From: JAXDLK01 sp034666665 | GTDB taxonomy: Bacteria; Desulfobacterota; Binatia; JACPRU01 | Reading direction: 5' to 3' | DNA: 10,505 bases | Assembly: GCA_034666665.1 (NCBI GenBank) | Contig: JAXDLK010000269.1 | Span: 1-10,505, forward strand | Shown: positions 6,673-10,505 of the stretch, one piece after another | Layout of the letters: each line of letters starts with the position of its first letter | How positions within the stretch are numbered: the first letter of the stretch is position 1 | Translations under genes and position numbers: made by a program | Notes under the pieces: model-generated | What the model saw: only the letters and a program-made list of their open reading frames with translations | What the model was told of the DNA's origin: nothing | Databases searched by the model: none

Positions 6673-7019
6673 ACGCGCCACGCTCCTACGAAGGCGCGCT
6701 CGGCGGGATTCCACCGGCGGCGGCACCGCCGCGCCAGAACGGTGAGCTCGTCTTCGAGGCGCCCTGGCAGGGTCGGGTCTTCGGGATGGCGCTCGCGCTG
6801 GCGGAGCGCGGCGCCTACCGGTGGGATGTCTTTCGCGACCGGCTGATCGCCGAGATCCAAGGCGGCGCTTCCGCAGCGGACGATGCTCTGCCCGCCGCCG
6901 AGGTCTACTACCGGCACTGGCTCGCGGCGCTCGAGGGGCTGCTGGTGGAAGGCCAGCTCCTCGACCCGGCGGACATCGATCGGTTCCGGCGGACGCTCGC
7001 GGACCCCGACCACGGCTGA
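6669..7019 (+). CDS. Nitrile hydratase accessory protein (cobalt insertion / subunit-exchange chaperone)
   Basis: A 116-residue protein starting at GTG 6669, overlapping the nthA stop as GTGA. It resembles the N-terminal domain of the beta subunit encoded two genes upstream: FEAPWQGRVFGMALAL matches beta FHHPWERIVFGMTLAA, and AEVYYRHWLAALEGLL matches SSYYEHWLSALERVL. This is the hallmark of the nitrile hydratase accessory family (NhlE/P14K type), which carries a cobalt-loaded, oxidised alpha subunit and swaps it into the apo enzyme. No Cys is present, so it does not bind metal through thiols itself. The first 20 residues are Pro/Ala-rich. The frame is open upstream because of the high GC; position and homology fix the start. 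No clear Shine-Dalgarno is seen, which agrees with coupled translation. Confidence 0.88.
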   Translation: MNAPRSYEGALGGIPPAAAPPRQNGELVFEAPWQGRVFGMALALAERGAYRWDVFRDRLIAEIQGGASAADDALPAAEVYYRHWLAALEGLLVEGQLLDPADIDRFRRTLADPDHG

Positions 7020-7856
7020 TCAATCGGCGAAGAAGCCGGTGAGCTCCTCGATCAGAACGTTGGGGCGCTCCTCCGGGATCCAGTGGCCGCAGCGGTCGAC
7101 GACGCCGCCGCGCACGTCCTCCGCCAGCGCCTCCATCGAGCGCTTCGCGTGCGCACCGAAGCCATGCTCTCCGCCGAGGGCGAGGACGGGCATCGACAGC
7201 TTGGTCCGGGCGCTCTCCCGGTTGTCCTCGACGTCCTGGAATATCGCCCGATAGTACTCGAACCCCGCCCGCATCGCCCCCGGGGCCGAGTAACAGCGCA
7301 CGTACTCGTCGACGTCCGCGTCGGAGAACGCCGCCGGGTCGTAGGCGGTGCGGTAGAACCAGGAGAGATACGTGCGCTCCCGCCCCGCGACCAGCTCCTC
7401 CGGCAGATCGCGAACGTTGTGAAACGCGACGTGCCAGAGCCCGCCTCCCGGACGGAGACCGCCCAGCTTCTCGAGTCCGGACCCGGGGATCGCCACGTCG
7501 AGGATCGCGAGCTTCCGCACCTCCGCGGGATGGGCGGCGGCATAGGCATAGGCGACCGGGCCTCCCCAGTCGTGGCCGACCAGGAAAACCCGCTCGAATC
7601 CGAGCGAGAGAACGAGCTGCCGGACGTCCTCCGCGATCGTACGCTTGTCGTAGCCCCCGGCGGGGCGAGAAGAATCCCCGAGACCCCGCAGATCCGGCGC
7701 GATCACGGTGTGCCGCTCCGCGAGGGCGGGGATCACCTTCCGCCACTCGTACCAGGTCTGCGGCCAGCCATGGAGGAGGACGACGGGGTCACCCGTCCCG
7801 GCACGCACGTAGTGCAATCGAACGTCCGGAAGCTCGGTAAAGTGGTGACGGATCAT
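7020..7856 (-). CDS. Alpha/beta hydrolase, epoxide-hydrolase-like
   Basis: A 278-residue alpha/beta-hydrolase. The oxyanion motif is HGWPQTWYEWR at 29-39. DLRGLGDSS follows at 55-63. The nucleophile elbow is GHDWGG at 94-99 (Asp D96), and the catalytic His is H258 in CGHWIPEERP. The acid is probably within GGEHGFG at 228-234 (E230), where many relatives have Asp, so the acid position is less certain. An Asp nucleophile with HGWP points to epoxide hydrolase or haloalkane/haloacetate dehalogenase chemistry. The cap region (about 125-215) has several Tyr residues (Y163, Y168, Y201, Y202), which suits an epoxide hydrolase. No signal peptide is present. The start is preceded by GC-rich sequence without a Shine-Dalgarno, but MIRHHFTELPDVRLHYV is the normal first strand. 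Its TGA abuts the accessory-gene TGA with no base between. A substrate link to the nitrile hydratase is not shown. Confidence 0.9.
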   Translation of the reverse strand: MIRHHFTELPDVRLHYVRAGTGDPVVLLHGWPQTWYEWRKVIPALAERHTVIAPDLRGLGDSSRPAGGYDKRTIAEDVRQLVLSLGFERVFLVGHDWGGPVAYAYAAAHPAEVRKLAILDVAIPGSGLEKLGGLRPGGGLWHVAFHNVRDLPEELVAGRERTYLSWFYRTAYDPAAFSDADVDEYVRCYSAPGAMRAGFEYYRAIFQDVEDNRESARTKLSMPVLALGGEHGFGAHAKRSMEALAEDVRGGVVDRCGHWIPEERPNVLIEELTGFFAD

Positions 7857-7954
7857 CGGGCGCGCCGCGACAACTGGGCCGCCGTGCCGGCGCTGTCAAG
7901 CCGCGCCGCGATGTATCGCGCGATCCCGTTTTTGTAGTCGTGGAGGGCAATCAC
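7857..7954. promoter_or_regulatory. Divergent intergenic region with a palindrome
   Basis: This 98 bp gap separates the minus-strand hydrolase from the plus-strand DUF6600 gene and must hold at least the plus-strand promoter. It contains CGCGAT-GT-ATCGCG at 7907-7920, a perfect 6 bp inverted repeat with a 2 bp spacer, and a short T-run at 7929-7933. I see no convincing -35/-10 pair. The palindrome could be an operator, but this is inferred from symmetry alone. Confidence 0.35.
7942..7947 (+). promoter_or_regulatory. Ribosome binding site selecting ATG 7955
   Basis: GGAGGG sits 7 nt before ATG 7955. It overlaps the alternative in-frame GTG at 7940, which therefore cannot be served by it. This places the start of the DUF6600 protein at 7955, and the resulting N-terminus (MNRMILTLVFAVCV) is a clean signal peptide. 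Confidence 0.75.
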
Positions 7955-9346
7955 ATGAATCGCATGATCCTGACACTCGTCTTCGCCGTCTGCGTGACGG
8001 CGGGCGGTGTGACCTCGCTCGGACCGCCTCCGGCGTTCGCGTACGGCGACTGGGGCGACGACGGGGGCGACGACGAGGGATGGTTCGTCGGTGACGACTA
8101 CGACGAGGACGACTCGTTCCGGGACGAGGACGCGGACTACTTCTACGACGATCTCGCGCCCTATGGAGAGTGGACGCGCTTCGCGCCGTACGGCCGGGTA
8201 TGGCGTCCCACCGCGGTCGGCTCCCAATGGCAGCCGTACACCCAAGGCCACTGGGTGTACACGGAGTACGGCTGGACCTGGGTCGCCGACGAGCCCTGGG
8301 GTTGGGCGCCCTATCATTACGGGCGCTGGTTCAACGACCCGCGCATCGGCTGGGCGTGGGTGCCGCGGCGGCAGTGGGCCCCTGCCTGGGTCTCCTGGCG
8401 GCGCGGTGACGGGTGGGTCGGCTGGGCGCCGCTGCCGCCGGACGCGCGCTGGCGTCGTAGCGGCGGCCTCTACCGAGGCTACCGGGTCCCTTCGCGCCAC
8501 TACTGCTTCGTGCCCGACCGGCGATTCGCCAGCCCGTCGCTCGGTCGCTATGTCGTCTCCCGGGACCGGGCGGCGCCGTTGATCCGCCAGACACGGAACG
8601 TGACGAACTACACGGTCACGAGGAATCGGATCGTCAACCGGTCGATCGACATCCGGGAGATCCGGAAGGTTTCCGGTCCCGTGAACGAGGTGCACGTGCG
8701 CGAGATCGAGCGGGCACGGCCTCGAGTTCGGGCACGCGCTCGCCGGGAGACGATGGAACCGGCGCCTGGCCCGGCCGGTCACGAGGTCGGTCCGCGGCAG
8801 CATGGGCGCTCGGACCAGCGACCTGGAGAGCGGTCGTCGTTCGCGCCCAGCGGTGGCGGCACCCGACCGCCCGACGAAGGCGAGCACCGCGTCCACGGCT
8901 CGGACCGCCACGATCGGATCCTCCGGGAGCACGGATCGGCGGCCCTTCGCGAGCGGCCGAGCGAGATGCCGGCGGTCGACCGAGGGTTCGCCCACGAGCG
9001 GCCGAAGCGCCGGGACGACGCGCCGCACGCCGTCGGCACGACCTCCGGACGAGCGGCGGAAGACGAACCGGCTCACGAGCACCGGCGGAACCAGCGCAGC
9101 GAAGAGCGGAGGCTCGAGCGGCGGGAACGAAGCGCCGACCGGGAGATCCCGAGCACCCGGCCGTCGGTGCAATCACCGAAGGCTCATGGGGGATCCACGG
9201 CTCCGCTCGGCTCCGGCCAGTCGGTCGACGCCACGGATCGACATCTCCAGCACGGCCGGGAGGTTCCGGCGGCCCGACAGCAACTGCGGCAGGAGCGGCG
9301 CGAGGAGCGCCGCCAGCAGCGCGGACAGAGCCCGACCGGGCACTGA
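7955..9346 (+). CDS. Secreted DUF6600-type Trp/Tyr-rich protein with acidic N-terminus and Arg/Glu-rich tail
   Basis: A 463-residue exported protein. The signal peptide at 1-29 ends in PAFA. Residues 31-67 are strongly acidic (runs of Asp with Gly). Residues 68-165 hold Trp/Tyr/Gly repeats typical of DUF6600: LAPYGEW, GRVWRP, GHWVYTEYGWTWV, DEPWGWAPYHYGRW, GWAWVPRRQWAPAWVSWR and WVGWAPLPP. A moderately ordered part follows (about 180-255, RNVTNYTVTRNRIVNRSIDI). From about 256 to the end it is disordered: Arg/Glu/Pro/Ser-rich with few hydrophobics. The family function is unknown; Trp-rich repeats suggest binding to glycan or another surface polymer, which is inference. One Cys outside the signal peptide (C184) is visible. 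A hairpin terminator starts 16 bp after the stop. The tail is long for the family and could vary between strains. Confidence 0.82.
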   Translation: MNRMILTLVFAVCVTAGGVTSLGPPPAFAYGDWGDDGGDDEGWFVGDDYDEDDSFRDEDADYFYDDLAPYGEWTRFAPYGRVWRPTAVGSQWQPYTQGHWVYTEYGWTWVADEPWGWAPYHYGRWFNDPRIGWAWVPRRQWAPAWVSWRRGDGWVGWAPLPPDARWRRSGGLYRGYRVPSRHYCFVPDRRFASPSLGRYVVSRDRAAPLIRQTRNVTNYTVTRNRIVNRSIDIREIRKVSGPVNEVHVREIERARPRVRARARRETMEPAPGPAGHEVGPRQHGRSDQRPGERSSFAPSGGGTRPPDEGEHRVHGSDRHDRILREHGSAALRERPSEMPAVDRGFAHERPKRRDDAPHAVGTTSGRAAEDEPAHEHRRNQRSEERRLERRERSADREIPSTRPSVQSPKAHGGSTAPLGSGQSVDATDRHLQHGREVPAARQQLRQERREERRQQRGQSPTGH

Positions 9347-9361
9347 CCGCCACCAATGAAG

Positions 9362-9395
9362 AGGGCCGGGCGCCCGAGGCGCTCGGCCCTTTTTT
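9362..9395 (+). terminator. Rho-independent terminator, copy A (end of DUF6600 gene)
   Basis: A 13 bp stem (9362-9374 with 9378-9390) includes one G-T wobble, has a 3-nt CGA loop, and is followed by a T-run at 9390-9395. It lies 15 bp after the DUF6600 stop, so it terminates the plus-strand transcript. Read on the minus strand, the flank is TCTTCATT, a weak U-tract, so bidirectional action is possible but less likely for this copy. Confidence 0.9.
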
Positions 9396-9412
9396 CACTC
9401 CGAATCGACGTC

Positions 9413-9560
9413 TCAGCGTCCGCCGAGGAGCCCGTTCAGCAAGCCGCCGATGTCGAGACCGCCGTCGTTCGATCCGTACGGGTAGCCTTGTTGCCACCGG
9501 AGGTAGGGGTCATACGAGATATCGCCGCAATACGGCCGATCTCGCCGCCACCGCCGTACC
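9413..9560 (-). pseudogene. Truncated duplicate C-terminus of the 235-residue secreted protein
   Basis: On the minus strand this encodes the same final 24 residues as the gene at 9622-10329 (from GYPYGSN to the end GLLGGR) and the same stop context. Upstream of that, single-base indels shift the frame: GGGGEIGP becomes RRWRRDRP, the frame returns for a stretch like YCGDISYDPY, and YGGN becomes LRWQ. No start codon, signal peptide or ribosome binding site exists within the copy. The only way to open the frame is an ATG at 9607 inside the neighbouring terminator, giving a 64-residue product that is unlikely to be real. It is best seen as a gene remnant created by the local tandem duplication. 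Confidence 0.8.
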
Positions 9561-9570
9561 ACCAATGAAA

Positions 9571-9604
9571 AGGGCCGGGCGCCCGAGGCGCTCGGCCCTT
9601 TTTT
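9571..9604. terminator. Rho-independent terminator, copy B (end of minus-strand secreted gene)
   Basis: The same 13 bp stem as copy A (9571-9583 with 9587-9599) and a plus-strand T-run at 9599-9604. Here the left flank is AATGAAAA, so a minus-strand transcript sees TTTTCATT after the stem. It lies 18 bp past the stop of the gene ending at 9622 and can therefore end the minus-strand transcript, although the stronger U-tract is still on the plus strand. Confidence 0.85.
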
Positions 9605-9621
9605 CACTCCGAATCGAGGTC

Positions 9622-10329
9622 TCAGCGTCCGCCGAGGAGCCCGTTCAGCAAACCGCCGATGTCGAGACCCCCGTCGTTCGATCCGTACGGGTAACCTTGG
9701 TTGCCACCGTAGTACGGGTCATACGAGGTATCGCCGTAATACGGGCCGATCTCGCCGCCACCGCCGTACCGTGCTTGCCCGCGGCAGACGCGCAGATCGT
9801 TGTACGCGTCCTGTAGGTCCCTCTGGTACCAGTCGACCGCGTTCTCGTGCCGGCCCGAATTCCTCCACCGGCCGATCTCGGTCTGGTCCCGGCGGATGCG
9901 GTCGCCGATCGGGCCGCAAGCGTCGTTCCGGCCGTAGCGGCCATCGTAGCGGCGCCCGTACCGGCCATCGTTCCGCGGATCGTAGCGAGGCCCGTTGTAC
10001 CGAGGATCGTAGCGAGGGCGGTTGGGAGGGGGGTTGTGGCGAGGCGCGTCGTAGCGCCGATCGTTCCGGCCGACCTGCGGGTGCGAAGGCTTCGGCCGGT
10101 TCGCGCCCCCATGGTCGTGCTCCCATCGCTCGTGAGCCCGGCCACGCTGGTCGTGGTCCAATCGCTCGTGGGTGCGGTCGTGCTTGCGGTCCCACTTCTC
10201 GTGCCACTTCTCGTGCTTCTTCTGCGAAGCCCCACCCCCATGCGGATCGGCCGACGCCGTCGACGGTGCCGTCATGGCTACCGCGACTCCGAGCAATCCA
10301 GCCAAGGCGAGAGATTTCAGCGGTTTCAT
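9622..10329 (-). CDS. Secreted low-complexity His/Arg/Tyr/Gly-rich protein of unknown function
   Basis: A 235-residue exported protein. The signal peptide (MKPLKSLALAGLLGVAVAM, ending STASA at about 27) is clear. Residues 36-75 are a charged helix rich in His/Lys/Glu/Trp with repeated HEKW and HER units. Residues 90-135 are Arg/Tyr/Asp repeats (RYDPRYNGP, RYDPRNDGR, RYGRRYDG). A more ordered helical part at about 136-185 carries two Cys (C138, C182), well placed for a disulfide. The tail is Gly/Tyr-rich and ends in the hydrophobic GGLLNGLLGGR. ATG 10329 has GGAGGA 8 nt upstream (10338-10343 on this strand). I do not recognise a named family; the layout resembles small periplasmic proteins with YXXD/RY repeats. 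It converges on the DUF6600 gene, another secreted low-complexity protein. Its 3' end has been tandemly duplicated downstream. Confidence 0.8.
   Translation of the reverse strand: MKPLKSLALAGLLGVAVAMTAPSTASADPHGGGASQKKHEKWHEKWDRKHDRTHERLDHDQRGRAHERWEHDHGGANRPKPSHPQVGRNDRRYDAPRHNPPPNRPRYDPRYNGPRYDPRNDGRYGRRYDGRYGRNDACGPIGDRIRRDQTEIGRWRNSGRHENAVDWYQRDLQDAYNDLRVCRGQARYGGGGEIGPYYGDTSYDPYYGGNQGYPYGSNDGGLDIGGLLNGLLGGR
9977..10017 (-). repeat. 27-bp-period direct repeat encoding RYDPR units
   Basis: GGATCGTAGCGAGG occurs at 9977-9990 and again at 10004-10017, exactly 27 bp (nine codons) apart. It lies inside the Arg/Tyr/Asp-rich section of the secreted 235-residue protein and encodes the two RYDPR units. 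Looser copies of the same RY/GR theme continue to about 9935. Slippage at such repeats could change the length of this section between strains. Confidence 0.75.
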
Positions 10330-10360
10330 CGAATGATTCCTCCGTTCCTGTGGAGTTGAA

Positions 10361-10382
10361 AACGGCGGTAGGCCCCGCCGTT
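10361..10382. promoter_or_regulatory. Perfect 8-bp hairpin in the divergent leader region
   Basis: AACGGCGG at 10361-10368 pairs perfectly with CCGCCGTT at 10375-10382 around a 6-nt loop. It lies 31 bp upstream of the minus-strand start at 10329 and 58 bp before the plus-strand start at 10441. A second, mutually exclusive hairpin (GCCGT 10377-10381 with ACGGC 10388-10392) overlaps its right arm. It may be an operator or an RNA leader structure; the minus-strand side ends in TTTTC, so weak termination on that strand is also possible. Confidence 0.4.
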
Positions 10383-10456
10383 GCGCTACGGCAGCCGCCG
10401 GGCCCGCGAAGTGCTACAACGGCGACCTCCGGAGAGCAGAATGGACGTAGCGCAAC
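10380..10456. repeat. 11-bp perfect inverted repeat framing the start of the last gene
   Basis: GTTGCGCTACG at 10380-10390 is the exact reverse complement of CGTAGCGCAAC at 10446-10456. The 55-nt spacer contains the ribosome binding site (GGAGAG 10431-10436) and the ATG at 10441. In a transcript of the plus-strand gene the arms could pair and enclose the start; alternatively the arms could be two binding sites for one protein. No function is proven. Confidence 0.5.
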
Positions 10457-10505
10457 CGGATCGATCCTTGGCCGAGCAGCTGCGCGAGCTGACGGTCGCC
10501 CACGA
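10441..10505 (+). CDS. Start of an unidentified gene (3'-truncated by window edge)
   Basis: Only 21 full codons are visible, starting MDVAQPDRSLAEQLRELTVA. The ATG has GGAGAG 4 nt upstream (10431-10436) and the frame stays open to the window end. The visible part is hydrophilic and probably helical (LAEQLRELT), with no signal peptide. It is too short to assign a family. It is divergent from the secreted minus-strand gene, with 111 bp between the two starts. Confidence 0.5.
   Translation, partial: MDVAQPDRSLAEQLRELTVAH

Larger units (their letters stand above)
9352..9770. repeat. Imperfect tandem duplication of terminator plus 3' gene end (two ~209 bp copies)
   Basis: Bases 9352-9560 and 9561-9770 are near-identical direct repeats. 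Each starts ACCAATGAA, runs through the hairpin terminator, the segment CACTCCGAATCGA and a TCTCAGCGTCC containing the stop of a minus-strand gene, and ends CCGCCGTACC. The second copy is the real 3' end of the 235-residue gene; the first is a partial extra copy. Relative to the second copy, the first has one base missing near 9490, one extra base near 9500-9503 and one missing near 9533, plus scattered substitutions. To the right of 9770 the similarity stops, as does similarity to the left of about 9350. The pattern fits a tandem duplication, or a larger paralogue pair later deleted. Confidence 0.93.

Noticed and set aside
5324..7019. Thiocyanate hydrolase instead of nitrile hydratase
   Set aside because: Thiocyanate hydrolase splits the beta chain into two subunits. 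Here beta is one full chain starting MDGVHDLGG, with a separate accessory gene, as in cobalt nitrile hydratases.
6403..7746. 447-codon minus-strand open frame overlapping the hydrolase
   Set aside because: It overlaps the real alpha/beta hydrolase in another frame and runs antisense to nthA; Arg/Gly/Ala-rich without domains.
7911..7937. Short leader ORF (ATG 7911, 8 codons) ahead of the DUF6600 gene
   Set aside because: No Shine-Dalgarno and no amino-acid bias typical of attenuator leader peptides; its ATG is part of the palindrome.
7853..9172. 439-codon minus-strand open frame opposite the DUF6600 gene
   Set aside because: Its long open length comes from GC-rich third positions; the plus strand has the signal peptide, RBS and family repeats.
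9413..9607. Independent 64-residue minus-strand gene
   Set aside because: Its start lies in the stem-flank of a terminator and its N-terminal half is a translation of the hairpin; only the last part is homologous to a real protein.
1..10505. tRNA, rRNA, CRISPR array, insertion sequence or prophage elements
   Set aside because: No cloverleaf-like segment, spaced short repeats, transposase motifs or phage genes were seen; the only larger repeat is the tail/terminator duplication.

Overview
The window is GC-rich throughout, with dense, nearly intron-free bacterial gene packing and many start/stop overlaps. Exported proteins carry classical Sec signal peptides, and the first third encodes an aerobic haem-copper oxidase module. 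This fits an aerobic, high-GC bacterium with a Gram-negative-style envelope (for example Acidobacteriota, Methylomirabilota/Rokubacteria or a deltaproteobacterial relative). The sequence alone does not decide the phylum.

Region 1 (1-4365, + strand) is a cytochrome c oxidase biogenesis and structural operon: the 3' end of haem A synthase (ctaA), haem O synthase (ctaB), a first COX III, a small exported CxxC membrane protein, a second COX III, prokaryotic COX IV, an SCO-type copper chaperone and a DUF420 (CtaM-like) membrane protein. Most junctions are ATGA/GTGA-type overlaps, so the genes are probably translated in a coupled way. Subunits I and II are not in the window and are expected just upstream. 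Together the products would make haem A, build Cu(A), and supply the accessory subunits of an aa3/caa3-type oxidase.

Region 2 (4421-7019, + strand) is a metallo-beta-lactamase-fold hydrolase followed 9 bp later by a cobalt-type nitrile hydratase cluster in the order beta, alpha, accessory protein. The alpha subunit carries the VCTLCSC metal claw. No amidase or cobalt transporter is present. A minus-strand epoxide-hydrolase-like alpha/beta hydrolase (7020-7856) converges on this operon with no intergenic base.

Region 3 (7940-10505) holds two secreted low-complexity proteins that face each other: a DUF6600-type Trp/Tyr-rich protein (+) and a His/Arg/Tyr-rich 235-residue protein (-). Between them is an imperfect tandem duplication of about 209 bp that copied a strong hairpin terminator together with the last ~50 codons of the minus-strand gene. 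This leaves a truncated, frameshifted second tail. The window ends with the first codons of a plus-strand gene whose start is framed by inverted repeats.

The observations most worth a second look are the tail-plus-terminator duplication, whose last 24 codons differ only at synonymous sites; the two COX III copies, which deviate at different conserved residues and flank a small CxxC protein; and the metallo-beta-lactamase gene joined to a nitrile hydratase operon that lacks an amidase.
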